The position numbers were made by a program, and so were the translations under genes. Positions 52,299-61,803 of a DNA stretch of 64,000 nt are shown piece by piece (position 1 is the first letter of the stretch; the number at the start of each line of letters is the position of its first letter). The stretch lies in NCBI GenBank assembly GCA_019918135.1, contig WBZZ01000374.1, positions 35,001 to 99,000 on the forward strand, given 5' to 3'. Below the pieces are notes generated by a model, which did not search any database, had not been told where the DNA came from, and saw nothing but the letters and a program-made list of their open reading frames with translations. This DNA is from Paulinella micropora. Lineage: Eukaryota > Cercozoa > Imbricatea > Euglyphida > Paulinellidae.

Positions 52299-54398
52299 AT
52301 GCACCCCGCCTCCGCCCGCCAGCTGTGGCGCCTGAGGCGCCTGCTCTGTTGGTTCCGGGCCGTCAGCGCCAAGTGCACTTACCCGCTCCACTGCCCGACA
52401 CAGGCCGAGGCGTGCCCCCCGGTCGTATGCCCCGGCGGCGCCACCATCCTGGAAATCACGACGGCTGCCCCGCACGACACGTTCGTGTGGCCCCTGTGGC
52501 CTCCCGCCGCGCTGCGGGCGCAGGCCGCCCCCACGTCGTTCACGGTGGACTGGGGGGACGGCTCGCCCCCCACGCCGTGCCTGGACGCAGGCGCCGCGCC
52601 GTGCGCGCACACGTACGCGCTGGCCGGCACATACACGGTGACGGCGGACCCCGGCGGGCGCTACCCCGTGCGCGGCTGGGCGCTCACGCCGGCCTGGCAC
52701 GCCGCGGCGCCCGCGGGCCTGCGGCTGGACGCCATCGTGCAGTGGGGGGAGCTGCGTTTCCACGAGACGAGCGGCTACCACCTGTACGCGGCGCCGGGGC
52801 TCGCGTACGTGCCGCCGCTGGCTTCGCTGGCCGACGCCGGGCTCGTGCAGAGCTGGGACTACAGCTTCGCCCGCCTCACCACTCCAGTGCCTGACCTGAG
52901 CTGGGGGCTCAACGTGTCGGGCGCCGAGTCGGTGGTCGGCCTGTTCGAGGGCTCCGTGGGCCTGCGCGGCCTGGCTGGCACGCGCGCGTGGGACACTCGC
53001 CGCCTGCGCAACGCCAGCCGCGCGTTCGCGGGCCTGCCGGCGCTGACCGAGCTCGACCTGTCGCGCTGGAGCACGGCGCGGCTAGAGGACGTGAGCGAAC
53101 TGTTGGCCTGCGGCGCGGCGCTCACGCGCACGGGGGTAGGCGGCTGGACGTCACTGCCGAGCCTGTCGCGCTTCGACCAGCTGTTCGCGGGCCTAAGCAG
53201 CGACTTCCGGGAGTCGCTCGCCGGCTGGTCGACGCCCGCGCTCGCGCCGGGCTCGGCCGACTGCACGCGGCTGGCGCCGTACACGGCGCTCGGCCAGGCG
53301 CACTGGCCCGCCGCGTGCTCGCGCTCGCTCTTCCTGGCGCTCGTGCGCACGGAGGCCACCAACGCCACCGCGACGCTGGCGCTGTCGCCCACGACCGGCC
53401 AGGGCGGCACGTTCGGCGTGGACTGGGGGGACGGGTCGGCGCCCGGCGCCTGTAACCACACTAACGGTGCGACGTGCATACACACGTACGCGGGCGCCGG
53501 CGACTACTGGCTGCGCCTCAGCGGCCGCGTGAATGGGTTGTGGTACGTAGAGGGCGCCCGGGTAGTGGACGTGGTGGCGTGGGGCGACGTGCAGCTCTAC
53601 CACCCCGTCCCCAGCTGGACGCCGCTCTTCGCTCCTCCCGGCAGCGACCTGTGGGGCGTGCTGCGCTACCTGGCACCGACGGCTGGCTCGCGCGCCCTGC
53701 ACGGCGTGTCGCCCGAGTACCTGCTGTACCAGATGAGCGACTTCGTGGGCGACGCGCGCGACTGGGACTGGTCGTGGCTCACGCCCGCTACCCACCCCAA
53801 TGGCTTCCAAGGCCTGTTCCAGGACTGTACCAAGTTCAACCAGGACCTCGACGGCTGGAATACGAGCGGCGTGGCTAGCCTGCGGAGCATCTTTCGGGAT
53901 GCGGCGGCCTTCAATGGCAGCATCGGGAGCTGGGACACGAGCCGGGTTACCACCCTCCAAGCAGCTTTCCTGAGGGCGCACGCCTTTAATCGGCCCATCG
54001 GCGGCTGGAATACGAGCCGGGTCGCCATCCTAGGAGACACGTTCCATAGCGCGTACGCTTTCAACCAGCCGCTTGATAGCTGGGACGTAAGCAGTGCCTA
54101 TAATTTAGCGGGCATTTTCCGCTGCGACCCGGTGGGGCAGTGTGTGTTTAACCAGCCGCTAGGCAGCTGGAACGTGTCGGCCGCCATCGCTCACGATGGG
54201 GGCGCGCGGGGCATGTTTAATGGCAATTGTGTTTTCGACCAGAACCTCACGGCCTGGAACGTAACCTCGTTCGGCGCGGGTGTATGCACGTACCTGTTCC
54301 ACTTCATGGGGATAACCATGCCGGACGTCGGGATCAGGCCGAGCAACCTGCCGGCTGTTTGCAATGGCTCCTACGTCCGCGGGTGTGGCTTTGCCTAA
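52299..54398 (+). CDS. PKD + DUF285 surface protein, member 7 (699 residues)
   Basis: ATG 52299 (MHPASARQLWRLRRLLCWFRAVSA) opens a signal peptide. The Cys-rich segment CTYPLHC...CPPVVCPGG is followed by PKD domain 1 (VDWGDGSPPTPC...AHTYALAGTYTVTADPGG), a first DUF285 block (LDLSRWSTARLEDVSELLAC), PKD domain 2 (VDWGDGSAPGAC...IHTYAGAGDYWLRL), then about six 25-residue repeats (FNRPIGGWNTSRVAILGDTF) and the cap FDQNLTAWNV...SYVRGCG. Intact. It lacks the arginine-rich site of member 2 and is most like member 4. It lies between the two foldback-like elements. Confidence 0.88.
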   Translation: MHPASARQLWRLRRLLCWFRAVSAKCTYPLHCPTQAEACPPVVCPGGATILEITTAAPHDTFVWPLWPPAALRAQAAPTSFTVDWGDGSPPTPCLDAGAAPCAHTYALAGTYTVTADPGGRYPVRGWALTPAWHAAAPAGLRLDAIVQWGELRFHETSGYHLYAAPGLAYVPPLASLADAGLVQSWDYSFARLTTPVPDLSWGLNVSGAESVVGLFEGSVGLRGLAGTRAWDTRRLRNASRAFAGLPALTELDLSRWSTARLEDVSELLACGAALTRTGVGGWTSLPSLSRFDQLFAGLSSDFRESLAGWSTPALAPGSADCTRLAPYTALGQAHWPAACSRSLFLALVRTEATNATATLALSPTTGQGGTFGVDWGDGSAPGACNHTNGATCIHTYAGAGDYWLRLSGRVNGLWYVEGARVVDVVAWGDVQLYHPVPSWTPLFAPPGSDLWGVLRYLAPTAGSRALHGVSPEYLLYQMSDFVGDARDWDWSWLTPATHPNGFQGLFQDCTKFNQDLDGWNTSGVASLRSIFRDAAAFNGSIGSWDTSRVTTLQAAFLRAHAFNRPIGGWNTSRVAILGDTFHSAYAFNQPLDSWDVSSAYNLAGIFRCDPVGQCVFNQPLGSWNVSAAIAHDGGARGMFNGNCVFDQNLTAWNVTSFGAGVCTYLFHFMGITMPDVGIRPSNLPAVCNGSYVRGCGFA

Positions 54399-54539
54399 TG
54401 ATAAGTACAAGTGGTGGACCGGCGGCGCACGGGCTCCAGCCTAGTTGCCCAGGGGGGCAGCGGGACACAGAGAGAGCAGACTCTGGTTGGTGGAAAACAG
54501 AAGAAGGGTGCACCCCGACGACGCTACGCCACGCATGGT

Positions 54540-55750
54540 GACACACATGGCCTGAGTTTCCTGGTCGGGTGGCACACATGGTCCGGATTTCCTGGTCGGG
54601 TGGCACACATTGCCAGGACCTCTTGGTCGTGTTGGCAGGAGAGTCCCCCTCTTCCTGCCGGGTGGCATACACAGCCGTGTTTTCTGGCAGGGGCGGCGCG
54701 AAAGGACTCCCTTTTCCGGCCGGGTGGCACACATGGCCTGGACCTCCTGGTCGGGTGGCGCACATGACCCGGATTTCCTGGCCGGGGGTGGCACCGGCGC
54801 CGGATCTCTGTGTAGAGGGGGGGGCTATACCCGTTTGGCCGGATACTTTAGCCTGCCACTCTTTCTCCCCTCCCTTCTCCCGTCTCCCTTCTCCCCTCTC
54901 CCTTCTCCCCTCTCCCTTCCCGCGGCCGAACATTGTGCAGGCCCCGCCCGGGCTGGTCCGTCCAGTATGGCGGTCCGGTCGCCAGTGCCACCGGTAGCTT
55001 TTGGGCCCGGCCGCAGGACCGGACGAATTTTCTTTGCCCAACCCCACCAATAAGTGTCCAAGTAGCGAGAATCGCACTGGTGGTTCGAGGCCTCGGGAGG
55101 GGTGCCACCCCAGACGTGTGAATTTAGGCACTGCCCCTACAAGACTTAAAAACACCGCTATTTACGGGTAAGAAAGGAAAAAGTTTATTTAGTGACTGGT
55201 TGTCGATAGGCAGGACCGGCTCCGATCCCATTTTGTACCTGGGTGGCACCCGTAACCACCCGGCGAGGTCAGGCCGGGCTTGGACCCACCAGGGCGATTC
55301 TCGCTATTAGGACACTTACGCCCCGCCGGCCTTAGTTTTCCGTGTAGTACGGGAAATTTCCCCTGGTTCTGCGGTCATCACAGAAAAGCAGTCGGTGGCA
55401 CCGGGCACCGGAGCAGTGTTGGACAGAAAAGCCTGGGGGGGGCCTGCACAATGTTGGGCCGCGGGGAGGGAGAAGGGAGAAGGGAGAAGAGAAGGGAGAA
55501 GGGAGAGGGGGGAGGGAGGGGGGGAAGAAAAGGGCAGTCGATCGTATCCGGCCAAACAAATCTATCCACCCGACCGGGAGAAGCCCGGTCACCCCCTGCC
55601 GCACCGTCACCCCCGTCGTGACAGTCGGTCGGCGGGGCCACCTCATCGTGTCTACCGGCCGGTGGCGCCACCAACTTCCTTGACCTGGCTGGGCAGTGCC
55701 ACCGGCCGTGATGGCTCGGCCGGGGAGTGCCACCCGAGGGGGCTCGCCGT
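54540..55750. mobile_element. Foldback-like palindromic element B
   Basis: Left part (54540-54800): about eight degenerate 31-bp units with GGGTGGCACACATGG. Then TTTGGCCGGATAC (54834) pairs with GTATCCGGCCAAA (55543), pyrimidine and purine tracts pair, and the core 54920-55465 matches 51158-51715 of element A at high identity. That core includes the short AT-rich loop around TTTACGGGTAAGAAAGGAAA. The right part has diverged units with GTGCCACC. No coding potential. Confidence 0.75.
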
Positions 55751-55999
55751 TCCGTCGGCGTGCCTGCCGGCAGCACCTGGCCCAGCCAGGCCCAAGCCCA
55801 ACAGAAAGGGGGGGAGAATCTAAATTTTAATCAGGCGCCAAGCAGGAGGCCTGGCTTTTACGGGCACTAGCGTAGCTTCTTCCAGCCTGCAAGCGTACTC
55901 TGCCTGTCTTGGTCAGCCGCTCAGCAGCCCGGGCGCCGGAGCGCTGCGGGTTCGCACGCTGTCCGGCGTGGGGGGCGCACGTGCTCCCGGGGGGGGGAG
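55751..55999. other. Spacer with AT-rich island
   Basis: GAATCTAAATTTTAATCAGGC (55816-55836) is one of the AT-rich islands seen at gene ends in this region. It lies downstream of the minus-strand reading at 56000. No gene is seen. Confidence 0.45.
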
Positions 56000-56331
56000 C
56001 TAGGGCCCCGGGCCGACGAGCTTGATCTCCGTGGCCGCCCGCGCCGCTACGTGCGCGGGCAGGAGCTGGATGATCGCGCCGGCGGCCGCTAGCTTCGCTT
56101 GCACGTCCTGGCTCTTGGTGAGGTGTAGCTGCTGCAGGCACAAGGCCTCGGCCAGGAGGGTATGCAGCCGCACGAGGTGGTGCAAAGTGTCGCTGTGGCC
56201 AAAGTGCGAGATCTCGATGTAGGGTGTGACCTCGCGCTTGCGGGCGATCGCGCTGGACAGCTGCGCGCAGCTCTGGATGAGCAAGGACCGTGCCTTCTCT
56301 TCCGTGGCGCCTTCCTGCTCGGGGCGGGAGG
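56000..56331 (-). pseudogene. Gene fragment, about 110 codons
   Basis: The reading has EEKARSLLIQSCAQLSSAIARKREVTPYIEISHFGHSDTLHH (given here only as an approximate helical segment), then LVRLHTLLAEALCL and KSQDVQAKLAAAGAIIQLLPAHVAARA, with protein-like composition, ending at 56000. There is no ATG in frame and the 5' side runs into G/C tracts, so it is probably partial. Function unknown. Confidence 0.35.
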
Positions 56332-56749
56332 GCTAGGCGCTTCCATCTCTGTGCCTGCCGACAGATGTGCTGCCTACCCCTCCCTGTCGCTGGGCGCACA
56401 CGCAGGGGGGAGCAGGCGCCCCCCCCCCCCCGGGCGGCCGTCGCGAGGGGGGGGGAAGGGGGGGGCCGCCTGCTCCCCCCGCTCGCCCCGGGGCCGGCAG
56501 ACCCCGGGCACGCGGCCGGCCCACGGCGGGCACGCAGAGGGGGTGCGGCGAGAGGTGCCCCCTCCCCCCGAGAGCGCGCGCGGCGGGGGGGACCCTCCCC
56601 CCTCTCGCCCCCCCCCCCCCGGCACGCCCTGAAGGGGAGTGGGGGGGGGGGGGCAAAAGCGCGTGCGCCCCTGGTGGAGGGCGGGGCGGGCGCGCCTTCC
56701 CCGCGGGGCGCGGGACCAGCCCCTCGGCCTCCTCACAACCTGACCCGGC
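56332..56749. other. Spacer with dense G and C tracts
   Basis: Several runs of 10 or more C or G (56408-56419, 56610-56620, 56641-56652). It separates the minus-strand fragment from the next plus-strand gene. No credible gene. Confidence 0.5.
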
Positions 56750-57898
56750 ATGGCTTCCACTACCGAACCCAGCGCAGGCTGGACGACCCGCACCGGGCTT
56801 CGTCCTCGGAAGCCGCTACAGACCGCCGCGGCCCTCAGGCCCGCACCAACCCAGTGGGAGTCTGCGCGCTCTCTGGCAGCCATCTGGCGGTTTGTGCTCA
56901 CCGCCACCGTCTTGGTCGCCGAGGGCTGTCGTGTGTGCCTGTGGATCCGTTACCAGCGGCGCCACGAGGCGGCGCAGCCGGCGGAGAAGGACGACACGGG
57001 CGACGACGGGGCCGGGCCGGGCCCGGCGGAGGAGGACGACGCGGGCGACGACGGGGCCGGGCCCCCCCCGGCGGAGGAGGACGACGCGGGCGACGACGGG
57101 GCCGGGCCCCCCCCGGCGGAGGAAGCCTCTGGTGACGACGCCTCGGGTGAAGATGACTGTGCAGAACCGGGCCCGGCGGAGGAAGCCTCCGGTGACGACT
57201 GCGCAGAACAGGATGACGACGACGCTGAGCCCAACCATGCGCTGGACCGCTGCCGGCTGTCCGTGCTGCCCCGTGCCGTCCGCACTGCCTCCTGGCTCCT
57301 GTCGCTGGCCCGCCGCCCACAGGCATCCTGGTTCGAGGCCCTGTTCGGTCAGCGGTCAGCTGCTGCCACGTGCACCCCGCTCCAGGGGCACCCGCAACAG
57401 CGCAACAAGCGGGGCGAGGCCAAGTTCTTGCTGTACACCACGGTTCCCCACGCAGGGGAGGACGACGAGGTCACCGTGTCCTACTCGTGTGAATTTCTCC
57501 TGCACGTGCCCACGGGGGCGCAAGAGCCCGCGCCGCTCGTGGGGGCAGAGGTTGACGTAGAGACGCTCTTGCTCACCCAGCTCGCGCAGATCCGGCCCTG
57601 CTACGACCTGTTGCTGGCCGCGGCCCACCAGGAGGGGATGAGCGCTTCTCGGGTACTCCACCAGCTGCTGCCTGAGGCTGGCTGGGACCTGGCGCGCAGG
57701 CGTCGGGACGGTTTGCGGCTCTTTGTGCATGATCGCTACGGGGCCAGACACTTCAGCTGCCCGAGTGTCCCGCGCCCAGGCGAGGAAGCAGCGGCCTCCG
57801 CGGCGGCCGCCTCTGCTGGCGAGCGCTCGCCCGTCCGCGGCGTTGAGCCGCCCGGCAAAAGAGCTCGGCCGGGTGCCCCTGACGGGCGGGCGGAGTAG
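56750..57898 (+). CDS. Hypothetical protein with acidic tandem repeats, 382 residues
   Basis: Intact frame from ATG 56750. A possible hydrophobic segment SLAAIWRFVLTATVLVAEG (about 42-60) suggests a membrane anchor. Next are three to five tandem acidic units (EEDDAGDDGAGPPPA, about 75-150), then a globular part with NKRGEAKFLLYTTVPHAGEDDEV, YSCEFLLHVPTG, VETLLLTQLAQIRPCYDLLLAAAHQEGM and RLFVHDRYGARHFSCPSVP. The C-terminus is basic (PGKRARPGAP). No family recognised. CAGAAATAAAGATAGC (58077-58092) downstream may be the polyadenylation site. Confidence 0.6.
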   Translation: MASTTEPSAGWTTRTGLRPRKPLQTAAALRPAPTQWESARSLAAIWRFVLTATVLVAEGCRVCLWIRYQRRHEAAQPAEKDDTGDDGAGPGPAEEDDAGDDGAGPPPAEEDDAGDDGAGPPPAEEASGDDASGEDDCAEPGPAEEASGDDCAEQDDDDAEPNHALDRCRLSVLPRAVRTASWLLSLARRPQASWFEALFGQRSAAATCTPLQGHPQQRNKRGEAKFLLYTTVPHAGEDDEVTVSYSCEFLLHVPTGAQEPAPLVGAEVDVETLLLTQLAQIRPCYDLLLAAAHQEGMSASRVLHQLLPEAGWDLARRRRDGLRLFVHDRYGARHFSCPSVPRPGEEAAASAAAASAGERSPVRGVEPPGKRARPGAPDGRAE

Positions 57899-58495
57899 GC
57901 CCCTGGCCGGACACGCCGGGCTTCGCCAGCTCCAGCACCGCTGAGCGCCAAGCTTCCTCTGTTGGCCGTGGGCAGTAGCTAGTAGACCCAGCTCTTGGGG
58001 TAGCTAGCGCCGGGAGTGACCGCGGCGTCGGCCGGCGTGGGTCTCGAGAGCCCGACCGCGCCCTTGTACTCAGTACGCAGAAATAAAGATAGCAGCGGGC
58101 CAGCTGGCCACCAGCAAGGGGAGCGCGGGCCTTTCCTCTCAGAGCCGGACCGGTCGTCCCGCGGGCCGGCCGCGCCGGAGAACCCCGAGCGAACAGTACG
58201 CGCCACCGGCCGCCCTCCCTCCCCCAGGCAAGATCACTTCGTCCCCCCGCCGGCCCCACCCTTGCTCCCCCGTCCCAGGGGGGGGAGGGACCCTGCGCAG
58301 GCGGGGGCTGGGGGGGGCTTGGGGGGGGGAGGAGGAGGACTGCCCCCCTGCTCCCACTTTCCCTTGGCTGGCGCCGGCCCCGGCCGCTCGCTCGCCGCCT
58401 CCCGGCTCTAGCTCACTCACTCTCTGCCGTCGGCTACGGAGCACGAGCACACCGGCCTCTGCCCTAGCGCGCGGGGCGGCCTCCGGACGAGGCAG
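57899..58495. other. Spacer with AAATAAAG signal and G tracts
   Basis: The AAATAAAG box lies at 58081-58088. G-rich runs lie at 58276-58330. The last 60 bp before ATG 58496 must hold the methyltransferase promoter. No family leader motif is present. Confidence 0.45.
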
Positions 58496-61189
58496 ATGGA
58501 AGACTGTTTGCTGTTGCTGGCGGCCGACCGGTGGCACACGCTGCCGTGGCCCCCGCCGGCGGCGGACGCGACCGCGGGGCAGCGCCTGTTGCTCGAGCCG
58601 TGGACGGAGTGGGCCCACGCGGTCGCGTGCGAGAGGCTGTGCGCCCTGTTCGAGCGCGTGCCGGCCCCGCGGGGCGGCCGGGCCTGGCGCGACCAGCTGG
58701 ACCCCAGGCTCGCGCACGTGCCGCTGCCGGCCGAGCTGGCGCGGCAGCCGTCGGACTTGAACCGCGGGGCGTGCAAGCTGCGCGGCCTGGACCTGTCGCT
58801 CGGGGGCGCCATCACGGCGGCCCTCCACCTGCTGCCCGAGCACGCGGCGGTCGACCTGTGCGGCGGGCCGGGCGGCTGGCTCCAGGCGCTGGCCGCGCAC
58901 CGGCCGCACGGCACGCTGTTCCTGGGCAGCACGTGGACGGGCTCGCCCACGCCGAACAGCGGGTACGACGCGTTGCTGCGCGCGTGGGGCCGCGCCGGGG
59001 GGCCGGACCTGACCAACGTGCTGCTGGACACCGGGGGCGACGACGACACGGACCTGCGGCGGCCCGCGGCGGTGGCGCGCCTGCAGCTGGCGTGGTCGCG
59101 GCAGCTGCGGGTCCGTGGCCTGCCCTGCACGCTGGTGATAGCGGACGGGGGCGCCCCCGAGGCCGCCGACCAGGAGCGCCGCGGGGTGTGCCTGCTGGCG
59201 GCGCAGCTGCGGCTGGGCACGCACTGGCTGGCGCTCCACGGCCCCGCGGCGAGCGAGGGGCGGAGCCGCGCGTTGCTGGTGTGCAAGTTCTTCGGCGGCC
59301 TGGACGCGGCGACGCAGCTGGCCCTGGCCGCCGCGGCGCTCGCGTTCGACGAGTGGTGCGTGGTGAAGCCCGTGGCGAGCCGCTCCGCCAACGCCGAGGC
59401 GTACCTGGCGTGCCGGGGGCCCACCTGGGGCGCGCGCGCGACCCTGGCGCAGCGCGTGCTGGGTGCCCTGCACCGGCTGGGCCCGGCCCCGGCCGCGGCC
59501 CGCGCCGTCGAGCTGGCCGAGCAGCATGGCGTCGTGGGGTCCCTGCTGGCCTTCCGCGAGCAGTTCCGCCCGTACATGGCCGCGCGCCTGCGCGTGCAGC
59601 ACGACTGCCTGGCCGCCTTCTGGCGCCGCGCCCGGCCGCAGCCGGCCGAGGTCCGGCGGGCGCTGGAGCAGCCGCCGGCGCCCCGCGCCCGCAAGCCCCG
59701 GCCGGACGACGAACGGCGGCGGCGCCAGGACTGGCAGGCCCGGCTAGCCCGGTGCGCGCCGCAGTGCCTGCCAGCGGCCGCGGCCGCGGCGGGCGGGCGC
59801 CGGCTGCTGGCGGACCCCTGCCTGCAGGCCCGCGCGACCGTGCCGGTCCTGCAGGCCCTGCAGGGCCTGCGGCCCACGGCGCCGCCCGACCTCAACTTCT
59901 TTGCGCTGCTGTGGGCCTACGTCTGCGCCGTGCGGCCGGCGGCCGGCGACGAGGCAGGCTCGGTGCACGTGCCGTGGGCTGAGGGGGCGTGCGCCGGCTG
60001 GCTGTGGGCCAGCCCCGAGGGTTGCTTCCTGGCGCCGGCGGCGGCGCTGCCGGGCCCGCCGGGCTTCGTGGCGGCGCGGGTCCCCGCGCTGGACCCGGCG
60101 GGCGTGGACGAGTGGGCCGGGCGCCTGGTCGGGCAGGCCGCCGAGAACGCGCGGCTGCACGACCTGCTGTGCCGGGCCTCCCTGCCACTGCACGACGTAA
60201 CCCTGGCCCCCGGCACGTCGCTGCTGGTGTGGGGGGTGCCCGCCAGCAAAGGGAGCACGCTGTGGGTGCTGGACGTGCTGGCCGGGCCGTGGACCCGGCC
60301 GGCCCTGTTTGGGGGCACGCGGGCCGGCCGCGTCGAGGCCTTGGTGCGCCACGTGCTGCGCTGCGCGGCGCAGGCCGGCCGGCTGCAGCAGGCTGGCTGG
60401 TGGGACCCAGGCGACGCGGGCAGCCTGCTGGGGCTGTCACTGCCCCTGCACGCACCCGCGGAGGCAGCGGCCGGCGGGCCCACGGGCGACGGCGGCGGCG
60501 GCGGCCTGTGGGTCGAGTGGGCGGGCGCGGCGGTGCGCGGCCGCCTGGTCCCCCTTGGGGGGGTTCCCCCCCTGCCCCCCTTGCCTGCCCCGGGGTTCGT
60601 GTTGAGGGGAGAGGGTGGCAGGGGGGGGGGAGGGCGTACGTGGCCCGGTGTCGGGGGGGGGGGAGTCCCCCCCCTGCCCCCCCTGCAGTCCGTGCTCGCC
60701 CCGTGGTTCGTGTTGGGGGGAGGAGGGGGGGGCGCGCGTGGCCCGGTGTCCCCCTCTGCCCGGCGTCTGCCGGGGTTCCTGCCCCAGGCGTGGAGGCAGC
60801 GGCCCCCCCCCCCGCCCTGCTTTCTTCCTAGCGCCGCGTGGCGTCCCCGAAGCCAAAGAAAAGAGCCGCCAGGGCAGGGAAGAGGAGCCATGGACCGCCG
60901 CGCCGTGCGGCACTTTGCCCGTGCAGACTCCCCATTCTACCCCCCTCTCTTCTCTTCCCAGGGGTCTGGCCGGCCGCTAGTCAATCCTCCCCGTACAGTT
61001 ACAATTCAAGTCGAAAGTGAATCTTTTTTATTTAGAGTACAATTTTACAGAGAGAGAGAGATCAAGAGAGCTAGTTGCTGGTTGGCTCTAGCTAGCTACT
61101 TCAGTCGGTCGCAGGCAAACTCTTGGGCACGGGGAGGCGCAGCACGTAGCTACCCGGCTGCTGGAGCTCCAATTTCGCCCCTTGCCTGA
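58496..61189 (+). CDS. RrmJ/FtsJ-type 2'-O-methyltransferase with long C-terminal extension
   Basis: ATG 58496. The methyltransferase domain fills roughly residues 85-310: the SAM-binding motif VDLCGGPGGW (119-128), LVIADGG (Asp 217), LLVCKFFGG (Lys 264) and VVKPVASRSANAEAYL (Glu 301). With Lys 94 (CKLRG) these fit the K-D-K-E catalytic set of cap or rRNA ribose 2'-O-methyltransferases; Lys 94 is my assignment. In large viruses such enzymes cap viral mRNA. Residues 310-680 have protein-like text without recognised motifs. From about 690 on, the frame passes through Gly/Pro-rich G/C tracts, so the true C-terminus is uncertain. Confidence 0.78.
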   Translation: MEDCLLLLAADRWHTLPWPPPAADATAGQRLLLEPWTEWAHAVACERLCALFERVPAPRGGRAWRDQLDPRLAHVPLPAELARQPSDLNRGACKLRGLDLSLGGAITAALHLLPEHAAVDLCGGPGGWLQALAAHRPHGTLFLGSTWTGSPTPNSGYDALLRAWGRAGGPDLTNVLLDTGGDDDTDLRRPAAVARLQLAWSRQLRVRGLPCTLVIADGGAPEAADQERRGVCLLAAQLRLGTHWLALHGPAASEGRSRALLVCKFFGGLDAATQLALAAAALAFDEWCVVKPVASRSANAEAYLACRGPTWGARATLAQRVLGALHRLGPAPAAARAVELAEQHGVVGSLLAFREQFRPYMAARLRVQHDCLAAFWRRARPQPAEVRRALEQPPAPRARKPRPDDERRRRQDWQARLARCAPQCLPAAAAAAGGRRLLADPCLQARATVPVLQALQGLRPTAPPDLNFFALLWAYVCAVRPAAGDEAGSVHVPWAEGACAGWLWASPEGCFLAPAAALPGPPGFVAARVPALDPAGVDEWAGRLVGQAAENARLHDLLCRASLPLHDVTLAPGTSLLVWGVPASKGSTLWVLDVLAGPWTRPALFGGTRAGRVEALVRHVLRCAAQAGRLQQAGWWDPGDAGSLLGLSLPLHAPAEAAAGGPTGDGGGGGLWVEWAGAAVRGRLVPLGGVPPLPPLPAPGFVLRGEGGRGGGGRTWPGVGGGGVPPLPPLQSVLAPWFVLGGGGGGARGPVSPSARRLPGFLPQAWRQRPPPPPCFLPSAAWRPRSQRKEPPGQGRGAMDRRAVRHFARADSPFYPPLFSSQGSGRPLVNPPRTVTIQVESESFLFRVQFYREREIKRASCWLALASYFSRSQANSWARGGAARSYPAAGAPISPLA

Positions 61190-61803
61190 CCTGTCCCCGT
61201 AATGCCAGAACCTTTTGAGGTCTTCGTGCAGGCGGTGCACATCAGCGTGGAGGCGCCCCCCGCTGACTACTTCAGCGGCCACGCACTGTTGGTACCTCTG
61301 CTGGGCGGCCGCCGCCACCGTCAGCACGCCGAGCACCCAAGTGACGAAGGCAGTGTCTTGTTCAGTGGGATCCGGCCTGTACCGCTCACCCGCGTGGCCA
61401 GGGAAGCAGGTGTAGCGCGGGCCGGGCCAGGCGTCTGACGTAGCCGCCCTTCGTCTTGAGCAGCGCCTGGAGGCCACGGCTGATCTGGTTCGCCAGGTGG
61501 CTCCACCTAGTCACGTCCTCCCGGAGTTCGCGCTGGGTGCTGGGATTGCGCGGGCGCGGGAGCAGGCGCAGGTCGCGTGTCCCGAGGGCTTGTGACACCC
61601 TGTCCAGGGCCAAGACAGCGGCGTACAGGACGTTGGCGCTCTCCTCGGCCGGTGCAGAGGCAGGCGGCGGCTGCTGCGGCTGGGGGTGCTGGTCGTCGGG
61701 TGGTGTCCATGGCCGGGTGGGCGGGGTCGTACTCGGCGTCGGCGGGAGCGCTGGCTGGCGGTGTCTGGGTCTGGGGAGCCGTGTAGGGGGTGAAGGCTAG
61801 CAT
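61088..61803 (-). pseudogene. Hypothetical protein locus, broken
   Basis: ATG 61803 (MLAFTPYTAPQTQTPPAS) starts a Pro/Ala-rich N-terminus. Further protein-like text on the same strand includes RELREDVTRWSHLANQISRGLQ, QDTAFVTWVLGVLTVAAAAQQR and HADVHRLHEDLKRFWHYG. About two interruptions. No family recognised. The AT-rich island CTTTTTTATTTAGAG (61023-61037) lies past its 3' end. Confidence 0.45.

Noticed and set aside
58139-59895. Two long minus-strand frames opposite the methyltransferase
   Set aside because: Composition is extreme and there are no motifs. The + strand carries the full methyltransferase signature.
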